In this document: positions 28,072 through 36,684 of the stretch, piece by piece
How the letters are laid out: each line of letters starts with the position of its first letter
Numbering within the stretch: the stretch's first letter is position 1
Source: Polaribacter cellanae
GTDB lineage: Bacteria > Bacteroidota > Bacteroidia > Flavobacteriales > Flavobacteriaceae
Assembly: GCF_017569185.1 (NCBI RefSeq)
Contig: NZ_CP071869.1
Coordinates: 2,904,001 to 2,968,000, forward strand
Length of the DNA: 64,000 nucleotides
Direction of reading: 5' to 3'
The notes under the pieces: model-generated
What the model was told of the DNA's origin: nothing
What the model saw: the letters and a program-made list of their open reading frames with translations, nothing else
The model's database searches: none
Position numbers and translations under genes: made by a program

Positions 28072-28201
28072 GCCAACGTGCTTGTATAAGAATAGTTTCG
28101 ATTTTGTGCACGAGGAATTTCAGAATGAAATTCAGAAGTGTGCAAAATTGCAACTGCTTTCGGTTAAGCTAAAATAGCAATTATTTTTATGCGTTGTTAG
28201 C
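28072..28201. repeat. Isolated attC-like site, type 1
   Basis: Runs from GCCAACG to GTTAGC and has the full type 1 body: the GTATAAGAATAG arm, the palindrome GAATTTCA-gaa-TGAAATTC and the TTATTTTTAT arm. It carries more private changes than copies in the main array (GCTTGTATAAG, AGTTTCG), as expected for an old outlier 21 kb away. Confidence 0.8.
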
Positions 28202-28522
28202 AAATGTTGTTTTTTTTCATTCTCCTTAGTTTATTAATTAAATCCTAAAATTCAGCTTTTTAGTAAGAATTCCGTAATTTATATTTTTCATTTTCTGCTC
28301 AATTTCTCAAACTTTCTAAATTTCACGATTCCTTGGGAATTCCGCAATTTTGGTTTTTCGAGTTTGAGAAAATTCTCACGTTTTATAATTCCACATTTGA
28401 GTAAATTCCCACGCAAAATTTTACGAGCGAGCGAGTGCTCAGCATTTTGAAATTCCTTTTTTATGATAAAATCTATTAATTTTAGTTCACTATTTTTCAG
28501 CGTTTGAGTGAGAACAATATTT
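28202..28522 (-). repeat. Isolated copy of non-coding cassette C
   Basis: Similar over its whole length to the C cassettes in the array. It is bounded by GTTAGCAAATG on the left and ATATTTGCTAACG (ending at 28529) on the right. The minus strand has an open frame of about 79 codons without an internal start near its beginning. The base after the right core (TCTAAAATGAC) is unrelated to the array. Confidence 0.8.
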
Positions 28523-28586
28523 GCTAACGTCTAAAATGACATAAAAAAATAAAATTAGTGCCCAAAATAAAGGTAATTTTTTATGC

Positions 28587-30083
28587 TTAAAAAGAAACTT
28601 TACGATGTGCTTTTTTTAGTTTTTTAATTACTGAAGTTATTTCCTCTTCGTTTAAATGTCCGAATCCAAAACGAATGGCACAGGTATTTTTATTTTGATA
28701 TAAAATGGTTTTTGGAATAAATAAATCATTTTTTTCTGCTTCTTCTGCTAATTGAACCAATGCTATTTTAGGTTGAAACTCCAACCAAATTGCCAATCCA
28801 CCAGAAGGAATTTTCCAAGTTGCAATCTCTGCAAAATGTATCTTTAATAAATCGCACAAACAATCTCTTCTTTGCTTATAAATAACAACGTTTTTTTTCA
28901 TTAAACGATAAATTTCACCTTCATTAATTAGTTCAGATAATATTTGTTTTTGAATTAAATCGCCTTGTTTGTCTAACAATTGTAAGTAATTATTGGCTTC
29001 CGAAATTAAATTTTCTGGAGCAATTACAAAACCGGTTTGAAAGCTCGGAAATAAAGATTGCCCCAATTTACCCAAGTAAATAACCATTCCATTAACATCT
29101 GCACTTGCCATTGGCAACATTGCAGAACCTTCGAATTGAAAATCGTAATCGTAATCGTCTTCAATAATTGCAAAACCATATTCTTTTGCTAGTTGTAACA
29201 ACTCCAAACGTCTTTCTACGCTTAAAGTTACCATAGTTGGGTAATCTCTATGAGCGCAAACATATACGCATCTAATGCTTCCTTTTACAAAATGTTCTTT
29301 TATATAATTAACATTCAAACCATTATTATCTACAGGAATTGTTTTAATAGAGGCACCTGCTTGTTGAAAAATCATATTTGAAGCATAGTTACTTAGATTT
29401 CCTACTAAAACAATATCTTTTGGTTTGAGAATTAATTGAGAAACAATGTACAAACTCATTTCTGTGCTTCTTGTACTTAAAAGGTTGTTGGGTTCTACAT
29501 GAAAACCTCTTGTTGCATTCAAATAATTACAAATATTGGTTTGAAATAAAGTGTCTGAAAACTCATTGGGTCTGTTCCATTTTTTAATTAAATTTTTACG
29601 TTTCATAGCTGCACTGTACCATCTTGTAAATTGATGCACAGGATGCAAACGCAAATCTGGCTTACCATCGTTAATCGTAAATTTAGCATTTGTAAATTGC
29701 GAAGTGGAAGCCAAATGAAAAGAAGTCTGAAATAGAAATCCTGTTCTTTTTGCAGATAAATAAGCCTCGTTTATTTTTTGAGAAGTTGCTTTTATTTTTA
29801 CAGTGGTTTGTTCTGGTTCTATAACAAATGTGCCTTTATTAGGAATAATTTCCACCCAACCTAGAGAAGCCAATTCGTCGTAAATGGCAACTGCAGTATT
29901 TCTATGTATTTTTAATAATTTCGATAAATTTCGAGTTCCAGGCAAAAGAGTCCCTTTGGTTAAATATCTTCGCTGAATTGCATTAATAATTTGTTGCGAA
30001 ACCTGAATATATAGAGGCTGAGTAGTCTTTTTATCAAAACTAATTAATTGTTTCAAAAGCGTAAAAACCGGACTATCTATCAT
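28587..30083 (-). CDS. MocR/PdxR-like regulator (GntR HTH fused to aminotransferase fold)
   Basis: A 498-residue chimera. Residues 20-90 are a GntR winged helix (QPLYIQVSQQIINAIQRRYL, PGTRNLSKLLKIHRNTAVAI, IIPNKGTFV). Residues 130-498 are a fold-type I aminotransferase domain, with AIIEDDYDYDFQFEG at about 305-319. In MocR proteins the next motif is usually [FT]SK-x-L[FA]P, with the PLP-binding Lys. Here it reads YLGKLGQSLFPSF, so Gln342 occupies that place and the nearest Lys is three residues earlier. It is divergent from a TonB receptor, with an inverted repeat between them, which suggests it controls that gene. Confidence 0.85.
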   Translation of the reverse strand: MIDSPVFTLLKQLISFDKKTTQPLYIQVSQQIINAIQRRYLTKGTLLPGTRNLSKLLKIHRNTAVAIYDELASLGWVEIIPNKGTFVIEPEQTTVKIKATSQKINEAYLSAKRTGFLFQTSFHLASTSQFTNAKFTINDGKPDLRLHPVHQFTRWYSAAMKRKNLIKKWNRPNEFSDTLFQTNICNYLNATRGFHVEPNNLLSTRSTEMSLYIVSQLILKPKDIVLVGNLSNYASNMIFQQAGASIKTIPVDNNGLNVNYIKEHFVKGSIRCVYVCAHRDYPTMVTLSVERRLELLQLAKEYGFAIIEDDYDYDFQFEGSAMLPMASADVNGMVIYLGKLGQSLFPSFQTGFVIAPENLISEANNYLQLLDKQGDLIQKQILSELINEGEIYRLMKKNVVIYKQRRDCLCDLLKIHFAEIATWKIPSGGLAIWLEFQPKIALVQLAEEAEKNDLFIPKTILYQNKNTCAIRFGFGHLNEEEITSVIKKLKKAHRKVSF

Positions 30084-30091
30084 TTTAAAAC

Positions 30092-30111
30092 TGGACTAGT
30101 TTAATCGTCCA
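30092..30111. promoter_or_regulatory. Inverted repeat between the MocR-like gene and the TonB receptor
   Basis: TGGAC, 10 bases, GTCCA. It lies 8 bases upstream of the regulator start codon and 40 bases before the receptor start. A plausible operator for the neighbouring regulator, though short. Confidence 0.35.
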
Positions 30112-30150
30112 TAAAATTACGACTTTTGCATCGTTTTTAAATCAATATTC

Positions 30151-31971
30151 ATGAAAATTAAAATTAGTTTATTATTTACAGTATTATTCTTTGCTTTACA
30201 ATCGAAAGCACAAGAAGAAACTACAAAAAGAGACACTTTAAAAGAAGTAATTATTACATCTGCTAGAATAGATTTACCATTCAAAAAAAATTCTAGAACG
30301 ATACATATTATTACATCAACAGATATAAAAAACAGTGCAGCAACAAACGTGGCAGATTTGTTGCAACAAGTTGCAGGAGTAGATATTAGAAGAAGAGGAA
30401 CAGCAGGTAGTCAGGCAGATTTATACATTAGAGGTGGTGGTTTCGACCAAACTTTATTATTAATTGATGGCATAAAAATGGACGATTCTCAAACAGGACA
30501 TCATACATTAAACGCAGCTTTGCCAATTGAAGTAATTGAGCGAATAGAAATTATAAAAGGGCCTGCAGCAAGAGTTTTTGGGCAAAATGCATTTACTGGA
30601 GCTATAAATATTGTAACCAAAAAGAAATTAAAAAATACAGTTTCTGCAAATATTGAAGCAGGTTCTTTTGGGCAATTAAATGGTTCTGTAACTGTTGGTA
30701 AAGAATTCGAAAACTCCTCTATAATGGCTCATGTTGGAACATTAACTTCAAATGGGTACAGAGAAAATTTAGACTATAATAATTACAATTATTTCTTAAA
30801 AGCAGTTTTCAATAAGAAAAAACAACCTATTGAAGTGATTGGTACTTTTTTCGATAAAAAATTTGGTGCTCAGAATTTTTATACGCCACCAAGTTTTGGA
30901 TTGAACGAATATGAGGAAACTCAAAATAGTTTATTAGGTGTACAAACAACTTTTAAGGGCGAAAAATTAAAAATAACACCAAGAATTTATTGGAGAAGAG
31001 GTCAAGATATTTTTCTGTTAAAAAAAGACGACCCTAGTTTTTATAGAAATTTGCATATTACGAATAAAGTGGGAGTAGAAACCAACGCTTCTTACACCTC
31101 TAATTTAGGAATTACTGGTTTTGGATTCGATGTTTCTCGTGTTTCTATTAGCAGTAATAATTTAGGAAAACGAGACAGAATAATGGCAAATGTATTTTTA
31201 GAACATCGTTTTAAATTTGGTGTTATAGATATTACTCCAGGTGTTGCAGCCACTTATTTTTCAGACTTTAAGTTTCATGCGTTTCCAGGTTTAGATATTG
31301 GTGTACAATTATCCGATAACTTAAGGTATTATTGGAATATTGGTTATACTTATAGAATACCAACCTATACAGATTTATTTTATAATGATAGCAGCACATC
31401 AGGTAACCCAAATTTAAAACCAGAGGAAGCCATTGCACAAGAATTTGGTTTAAAATATACAAACAATAACTTTTTTGCAACACTTGCTGTGTTTACAAGA
31501 GCTTCAGATAATATTATAGATTTTATTAGAAAAGATGTCTCACAAAAAAAGTTTATAGCAACAAATATTTCGCAAGTAAATACAAAAGGTTTTGAGTTAG
31601 ATGCAAATTATACTTTTAAAATTAAAGAATTTAAGCAATCTTTAAGATTCGGATATACTTTTTTAGAAGACGATATTACCGACCAAAATAGAAATTTATC
31701 TCGTTATAGATTAAATACATTAAAGCATCATTTTACAACTCGTTTTTCATCCCAATTATTTAAAAATGTAAGACAAAATATTATTTATAAATATGCAGAT
31801 AGAACTGCAGGAACAAGTTATAATGTTTGGGATGCTTCTGTAATTGTAAATGTTTATAAATTTAGTTTTACAGCAACAGCAAATAATATTTTTAATGCAA
31901 CATATGTAGAGTCTGGTTTTTTACCAATGCCATCGAGTAATTTTCTTTTTGGTTTGCGTTATAATTTTTAA
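30151..31971 (+). CDS. TonB-dependent receptor (BtuB-like)
   Basis: Outer-membrane active transporter of 606 residues. It has a signal peptide ending SKAQ, then a TonB-box-like segment TLKEVIITSARI. The plug domain follows (NVADLLQQVAGVDIRRRGTA, YIRGGGFDQTLLLIDGIKM, EVIERIEIIKGPAARVFGQN, GAINIVTKK). A 22-strand barrel ends with the aromatic residue in FLFGLRYNF. The small size fits BtuB-like receptors rather than SusC. No cobalamin riboswitch fits in the 67-base upstream gap. Being next to a MocR-type regulator hints at a vitamin or amino-compound substrate; this is inference only. Confidence 0.9.
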   Translation: MKIKISLLFTVLFFALQSKAQEETTKRDTLKEVIITSARIDLPFKKNSRTIHIITSTDIKNSAATNVADLLQQVAGVDIRRRGTAGSQADLYIRGGGFDQTLLLIDGIKMDDSQTGHHTLNAALPIEVIERIEIIKGPAARVFGQNAFTGAINIVTKKKLKNTVSANIEAGSFGQLNGSVTVGKEFENSSIMAHVGTLTSNGYRENLDYNNYNYFLKAVFNKKKQPIEVIGTFFDKKFGAQNFYTPPSFGLNEYEETQNSLLGVQTTFKGEKLKITPRIYWRRGQDIFLLKKDDPSFYRNLHITNKVGVETNASYTSNLGITGFGFDVSRVSISSNNLGKRDRIMANVFLEHRFKFGVIDITPGVAATYFSDFKFHAFPGLDIGVQLSDNLRYYWNIGYTYRIPTYTDLFYNDSSTSGNPNLKPEEAIAQEFGLKYTNNNFFATLAVFTRASDNIIDFIRKDVSQKKFIATNISQVNTKGFELDANYTFKIKEFKQSLRFGYTFLEDDITDQNRNLSRYRLNTLKHHFTTRFSSQLFKNVRQNIIYKYADRTAGTSYNVWDASVIVNVYKFSFTATANNIFNATYVESGFLPMPSSNFLFGLRYNF

Positions 31972-32273
31972 CAAGAATTTAAACTCTTTGCTTTTTTAAA
32001 ATATAAAAAACACAATATATTTAGTTTTTTAGTGATTTTTGTTTGAATAATTTAATATTTCTGTAACAAATATCTTGTTTAAGTTACTAATAGATAGAAA
32101 CTCAATAAATTTTACGAGTATTAAATGGTATTAAGTTTAGAATTGGTCTATTTATAATCGTTTTTTTCTCAGAAAGGCAATTTCTTTAAAAACGAGTTTC
32201 TGTTTATAGACAAAATAAATTACATTTATCAAGTCTTAAACTCTTATATTTATTCACTTTAAAACGAACTATT
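31972..32273. other. Non-coding gap between the TonB receptor and the NfeD-like gene
   Basis: About 300 bases, AT-rich, no frame above background on either strand. I see no clear terminator and no exact TAnnTTTG box near 32,274. Confidence 0.5.
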
Positions 32274-32864
32274 ATGATAGAATGGTTTCAAGAGTTAACC
32301 TCTTTTCAAAAAACGTATTGGATACTTACAGGAATTTCTACTTTTATGTTTCTAATCGTTTTAATAACAACCATAATTGGTGCAGATTCCGATGATCTTG
32401 GAGATGTAGATGCAGAAATAGAAGGCGATACTGGTGCTGGATTTCAATTTTTTACATTGAAGAATTTAGTTGCTTTTTTCACTATTTTTGGTTGGAGTGG
32501 AATTTCGAGTATCGATGCAGGAAACTCGAAACCCACTACAGTTATTATCTCAATTTTTTGTGGTTTGTTAATGATGTTTGTAATGGCAGCATTGTTTTAT
32601 TACATCAGCAAATTAACATCTAGTGGAACTCTAAAAATGCACAATGCTTTAAATGCAACAGGTGAAGTCTATTTAACAGTGGGTGCAAATAGATCTAGAA
32701 CAGGTAAAATTCAAATTAAGATTCAAGGATCTTTAAGAGAATTAGAAGCTTTAACAGACTATTCAGAAGATTTAAAACAAGGAAGAATTATTACAGTTAC
32801 AGATGTAACAGAAAACGGAATATTAATTATCGAACCTCAAAACAAAACAAAATTACTATGCTAA
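32274..32864 (+). CDS. NfeD/YuaF-like membrane protein, flotillin partner
   Basis: A 196-residue protein. It has a first membrane helix (YWILTGISTFMFLIVLITTI), an acidic loop (DSDDLGDVDAEIEGD), and two more hydrophobic helices (KNLVAFFTIFGWSGI and TVIISIFCGLLMMFVMAALF). A C-terminal OB-like beta domain follows (GEVYLTVGANRSRTGKIQIK, ITVTDVTENGILIIEP). This is the layout of YuaF/NfeD1b proteins, which are encoded next to flotillins. Its stop codon overlaps the flotillin start, so the two are translationally coupled. Confidence 0.8.
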   Translation: MIEWFQELTSFQKTYWILTGISTFMFLIVLITTIIGADSDDLGDVDAEIEGDTGAGFQFFTLKNLVAFFTIFGWSGISSIDAGNSKPTTVIISIFCGLLMMFVMAALFYYISKLTSSGTLKMHNALNATGEVYLTVGANRSRTGKIQIKIQGSLRELEALTDYSEDLKQGRIITVTDVTENGILIIEPQNKTKLLC

Positions 32865-34276
32865 ACTTAACAATTTTACAAATCAACCAGTTTTCTGGTT
32901 TAATAGGAATAGGAATTGCAATTCTATTTATTTTTATATTGATAATTGCCATGGTAAAACGCTATAAAAGATGTCCTTCAGACAGAATTTTAGTAGTGTA
33001 TGGAAAAGTAGGTGGAGGAGAATCTGCAAAATGTATTCACGGTGGAGCCGCATTTATTTTTCCTGTAATTCAAGATTACGAATTTTTAGATTTAACACCA
33101 ATTTCTATTGAAGTAAACTTGGTAAATGCACTTTCTAAACAAAATATTCGTGTAAATGTACCTAGTAGATTTACCATTGGTATTTCTACAGAACCAGGTA
33201 TTATGCAAAACGCAGCAGAACGTTTATTAGGTTTGGCGCAAAACGATATTCAGGAATTGGCACAAGAAATTATTTTCGGACAATTACGTTTAGTGGTTGC
33301 CTCTATGGATATTGAAGAAATTAATAACGATAGAGATAAGTTTTTAACCAACATTTCTCAATCTGTGGAAACCGAATTAAAGAAAGTAGGTTTAAAACTA
33401 ATCAACGTAAATATTACAGATATTGTAGACGAATCTGGTTATATAGAAGCTTTAGGAAAAGAAGCTGCAGCACATGCAATTAATGCCGCAAGAAAATCGG
33501 TTGCAGAGAAAAATAGAGATGGTTCTATTGGAGAAGCAAATGCTTTACAAGACGAAAGAAGCCAAGTTGCAGCAGCAAATGCCCAAGCTGTAGAAGGAGA
33601 AAACACCGCTAAAATTGCGGTTGCAAATTCCGATTCTTTAAGAAGACAAAGAGAAGCAGAAGCAGAGCGTACAGCAATTGCAACAGAAAAAGTACAAACA
33701 GCAAATGCCCTAAAAGAATCGTATGCAGCAGAGCAAGAAGCAGAAGTTGCTAGAGCAGAAAGAGAACGTTCTTCGCAACTAGCAGATGTTATTGTACCAG
33801 CAGAAATCGACAAAAGAAAAGTAGAAATAGATGCAGAAGCTAGGGCAGAAAATATAAGAAGAATTGCAAGAGGAGAAGCAGATGCCATTTTATTTAAAGC
33901 ACAAGCAGAAGCACAAGGTTTGTACGAAGTTTTAACGAAACAAGCACAAGGTTTAGACCAAATAGTACAAGCTGCTGGAAACGATTCGCAAAACGCAGCC
34001 TTATTATTAATTGCAGATAAATTACCAGAATTGGTAAAAACACAAGCAGAAGCCATTAAGAATATTAAAATTGATAAAGTTACAGTTTGGGAAAATGGTG
34101 GTGAAAAAGATGGAAAAACATCAACCTCTAACTTTATTTCAGGAATGTATAAAGCAGTACCACCTTTACAAGAAATGTTTAATATGGCAGGAATGGAATT
34201 GCCAAATTACTTGAAAGGAAAAGAGGTTTCTACAGAAGAAGCTTTAGAAGTTAAAGATAAAAAGACTAAAGAGTAA
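32858..34276 (+). CDS. Flotillin-family membrane scaffold protein
   Basis: SPFH-domain protein of 472 residues (FloT/YqiK type). It has one N-terminal membrane helix (IGIGIAILFIFILIIAMVKR) and an SPFH domain at about 45-210 (SDRILVVYGKVGGGESAKCI, LDLTPISIEVNLVNALSKQN). A long Ala/Glu-rich coiled coil (about 215-370) carries the EA repeats typical of flotillins. The C-terminal tail includes a conserved hydrophobic turn (PPLQEMFNMAGMELP). Such proteins organise membrane microdomains. It overlaps the upstream NfeD-like gene by 7 bases. Confidence 0.93.
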   Translation: MLNLTILQINQFSGLIGIGIAILFIFILIIAMVKRYKRCPSDRILVVYGKVGGGESAKCIHGGAAFIFPVIQDYEFLDLTPISIEVNLVNALSKQNIRVNVPSRFTIGISTEPGIMQNAAERLLGLAQNDIQELAQEIIFGQLRLVVASMDIEEINNDRDKFLTNISQSVETELKKVGLKLINVNITDIVDESGYIEALGKEAAAHAINAARKSVAEKNRDGSIGEANALQDERSQVAAANAQAVEGENTAKIAVANSDSLRRQREAEAERTAIATEKVQTANALKESYAAEQEAEVARAERERSSQLADVIVPAEIDKRKVEIDAEARAENIRRIARGEADAILFKAQAEAQGLYEVLTKQAQGLDQIVQAAGNDSQNAALLLIADKLPELVKTQAEAIKNIKIDKVTVWENGGEKDGKTSTSNFISGMYKAVPPLQEMFNMAGMELPNYLKGKEVSTEEALEVKDKKTKE

Positions 34277-34336
34277 TAAATAACCCTATAAAAAAAGCTA
34301 CTTTTATGCAGGGGTTTGTATTAAAGAATTCCATTT

Positions 34337-35434
34337 ATGAGTAAAGTAAGACACAATTGGACAAAAGAAGAAATATTAGAAATTTACAACAAACCTATGA
34401 TGGAGTTGTTGTACGAAGCCGCAACAATTCATAGAAAGCGACACGACCCAAATGTGGTTCAGGTTTCTACCTTATTATCTATAAAAACAGGTGGTTGTTC
34501 CGAAGATTGTGGTTATTGTCCGCAAGCAGCGAGATATCACACAAATGTAGAAAGAAACGATTTAATGACCATACACCAAGTAAAAGCGCAAGCTTTACGT
34601 GCAAAAGAAAGCGGAAGTTCTCGTGTTTGTATGGGAGCTGCTTGGCGAAACGTAAAAGATGGCCCAGAGTTCGACCAAGTTTTAGAAATGGTTAGAACTA
34701 TTAATAAATTAGAAATGGAAGTTTGTTGTACCTTGGGTATGGTAACAGAAAATCAAGCACAACGTTTAGCAGAAGCGGGTTTATATGCATATAATCATAA
34801 TTTAGATTCTTCTGAAGAATATTACAAAGAAGTAATTTCCACAAGAGGTTACCAAGATCGTTTAGATACGATTGGTAATGTGCGTAAAACAAATGTAACT
34901 GTTTGTTCTGGCGGAATTATTGGAATGGGAGAATCTATAGAAGATAGAGCAGGAATGTTGGTGGCTTTATCAACTTTAAATCCACAACCAGAATCTACAC
35001 CAATAAATGCTTTAGTAGCTGTTGAAGGAACACCATTAGAAGACGAAAAACCCGTTGAAATTTGGGATATGATTCGTATGGTGGCAACCACCAGAATTGT
35101 ACTGCCAGAAACGCAAGTTCGTCTATCTGCAGGAAGAACACAAATGAGTAGAGAAGGACAAGCAATGTGCTTTTTTGCAGGAGCAAATTCAATTTTTGCA
35201 GGAGATAAATTATTAACAACACCAAACCCTGATGTAAATGAAGACATGAAAATGTTTAAATTATTAGGATTGAACCCGCAAAAACCATTTACTAAAAAAG
35301 TACAACCACAGTCTGTAGAGGCAAAAGACTCTAAATTTGAAGCATTAGGTGAAAAGCCAAAATGGACAAGACCAACACATAAAATTAAGAGAAATGAAGC
35401 TGCAAAGCAAACAAAAAAAGCAGTAAAAGCATAA
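34337..35434 (+). CDS. bioB: Biotin synthase
   Basis: Radical-SAM enzyme of 365 residues that inserts sulfur into dethiobiotin. The 4Fe-4S motif is Cys54, Cys58 and Cys61 in GGCSEDCGYCPQ. The auxiliary-cluster motifs are also present (CMGAAWRNVKDG, CCTLGMV, YNHNLDSS, TVCSGGIIGMGE, RLSAGR). The C-terminal tail is Lys-rich and about 30 residues longer than E. coli BioB. It is a single gene followed by a strong terminator; no other bio genes are nearby. Product biotin is needed by AccB. Confidence 0.97.
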   Translation: MSKVRHNWTKEEILEIYNKPMMELLYEAATIHRKRHDPNVVQVSTLLSIKTGGCSEDCGYCPQAARYHTNVERNDLMTIHQVKAQALRAKESGSSRVCMGAAWRNVKDGPEFDQVLEMVRTINKLEMEVCCTLGMVTENQAQRLAEAGLYAYNHNLDSSEEYYKEVISTRGYQDRLDTIGNVRKTNVTVCSGGIIGMGESIEDRAGMLVALSTLNPQPESTPINALVAVEGTPLEDEKPVEIWDMIRMVATTRIVLPETQVRLSAGRTQMSREGQAMCFFAGANSIFAGDKLLTTPNPDVNEDMKMFKLLGLNPQKPFTKKVQPQSVEAKDSKFEALGEKPKWTRPTHKIKRNEAAKQTKKAVKA

Positions 35435-35455
35435 AATAATATTTATAGTATTTTT

Positions 35456-35486
35456 AAACCATCATTTACAAAAGATGATGGTTTTT
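35456..35486 (+). terminator. Terminator after bioB
   Basis: A perfect 10-bp stem, AAACCATCAT and ATGATGGTTT, followed by TTTC. Its position overlaps an upstream in-frame ATG of the next gene, which argues for the later start at 35547. Confidence 0.8.
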
Positions 35487-35517
35487 CGTTTTAACAAACA
35501 TTTTCCTTACAATTTAT

Positions 35518-35525
35518 TAACTTTG
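35518..35525 (+). promoter_or_regulatory. -7 promoter box for the cupin-like gene
   Basis: TAACTTTG (TAnnTTTG), 22 bases upstream of the chosen start codon. Confidence 0.55.
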
Positions 35526-35546
35526 CATCGTTCAAAAAACAAAGCT

Positions 35547-36413
35547 ATGTCTTTAAACTTATCTCAGATAGACCGAGTAAAAACAATTACGAAAGAAGAT
35601 TTCATAAAAAATTACTTTAAGCCACAAAAGCCAGTGGTTATAGAACAATTTATAGAAAATTGGCCTGCATATAAAAAATGGAGTTTAGATTATATGAAAA
35701 AAGTTGCAGGAGATAAAACGGTACCTTTGTATGACGATAGACCCGTAGATTTTAAAGATGGTTTTAACGAGCCACACGCAAAAATGAAAATGAGTGAGTA
35801 TATAGATTTGCTAAAAACTAAGCCTACAAAATTTAGAATTTTTCTTTGGAATATTTTAAAAGAAGTACCTATTTTACAGAAAGATTTTAAATATCCAGAT
35901 TTTGGTTTGCGTTTAATGAAAGGTTTACCAATGTTGTTTTTCGGAGGAACAGGTTCTTACACTTTTATGCATTATGATATTGATTTAGCCAATATTTTTC
36001 ATTTTCATTTTGAAGGAAAAAAAGAAATTATTTTGTTCGATCAAAAACAGAACAAGTATTTATATAAAATTCCACATTCGTTAATTACGAGAGAAGATAT
36101 CGATTTTTCGAATCCAGATTTTAACAAATGGCCAGCACTTAAAAAAGCGAAAGGATATAAAACAAATTTAGAACATGGTCAAGTTTTATACATGCCAGAA
36201 GGTTATTGGCATTATATGAAATACGTTACACCAGGTTTTTCTATGAGTTTACGAGCAATAGCAAGAAAACCTAAAAACTTATCGAAAGCCATTTACAATG
36301 TTTTTGTAATGCGAACAATAGACAATCTAATGCGAAGAATTAAAGGACAAAAATGGATCGATTGGAAAAACGAACAAGCGATTATTAAAACCAATGTTTA
36401 TAATAAGCTTTAA
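35547..36413 (+). CDS. Cupin-like (JmjC/cupin_8) oxygenase-fold protein
   Basis: A 288-residue protein of the Fe(II)/2-oxoglutarate-type cupin_8 family. It starts with VKTITKEDFIKNYFKPQKPV and VIEQFIENWPAYKKW, the typical opening. The metal-binding facial triad is suggested by HYDIDLANIFHFHFEG (His and Asp) and by the distal His in MPEGYWHYMKY. The start at 35547 was chosen because upstream ATG codons sit in the bioB terminator and before the promoter box. Family members hydroxylate proteins or small molecules; the substrate here is unknown. Confidence 0.8.
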   Translation: MSLNLSQIDRVKTITKEDFIKNYFKPQKPVVIEQFIENWPAYKKWSLDYMKKVAGDKTVPLYDDRPVDFKDGFNEPHAKMKMSEYIDLLKTKPTKFRIFLWNILKEVPILQKDFKYPDFGLRLMKGLPMLFFGGTGSYTFMHYDIDLANIFHFHFEGKKEIILFDQKQNKYLYKIPHSLITREDIDFSNPDFNKWPALKKAKGYKTNLEHGQVLYMPEGYWHYMKYVTPGFSMSLRAIARKPKNLSKAIYNVFVMRTIDNLMRRIKGQKWIDWKNEQAIIKTNVYNKL

Positions 36414-36470
36414 AAAACGCTTTCAGAATTTTTTAGTATCTTACAAGTGTCTAAATAAATATTACTTATT

Positions 36471-36626
36471 ATGAAAGCCTGTCCAAGATGTAAATCTGTG
36501 TCTAGGCACAGAATGAGAAGAAAAGGGATTGCAAGATTAATTCCAAGATCTAAAGCTTATGCTTGCGATAATTGCAACGTAGAATATACTTGGATTTCTT
36601 TTATTAATCGATCATTTAAAATGTAA
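36471..36626 (+). CDS. Small zinc-ribbon protein
   Basis: A 51-residue basic protein. Two CxxC knuckles, CPRC at residues 4-7 and CDNC at 32-35, would bind one zinc ion. The linker is Arg-rich (RHRMRRKGIARLIPRSK), suggesting nucleic-acid contact. Spacing to the previous gene is 57 bases and a strong terminator follows immediately. No named family is recognised. Confidence 0.7.
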   Translation: MKACPRCKSVSRHRMRRKGIARLIPRSKAYACDNCNVEYTWISFINRSFKM

Positions 36627-36628
36627 AC

Positions 36629-36663
36629 AAAAAGCCTCACAATTTTTATTTGTGAGGCTTTTT
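36629..36663 (+). terminator. Bidirectional terminator between the zinc-ribbon gene and rseP
   Basis: A perfect 13-bp stem, AAAAAGCCTCACA and TGTGAGGCTTTTT, with T-runs on both strands. It serves the two convergent genes. Confidence 0.88.
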
Positions 36664-36684
36664 AATATTTTTAAATAGGATAAA

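Noticed and set aside
30112..30150. Cobalamin riboswitch upstream of the BtuB-like receptor
   Set aside because: The whole intergenic gap is 67 bases, too short for the aptamer, and no B12-box was seen.
33439..34056. 205-codon minus-strand frame inside the flotillin gene
   Set aside because: Antisense shadow of the Ala/Glu-rich coiled coil; low-complexity Ser/Ala composition and no start context.
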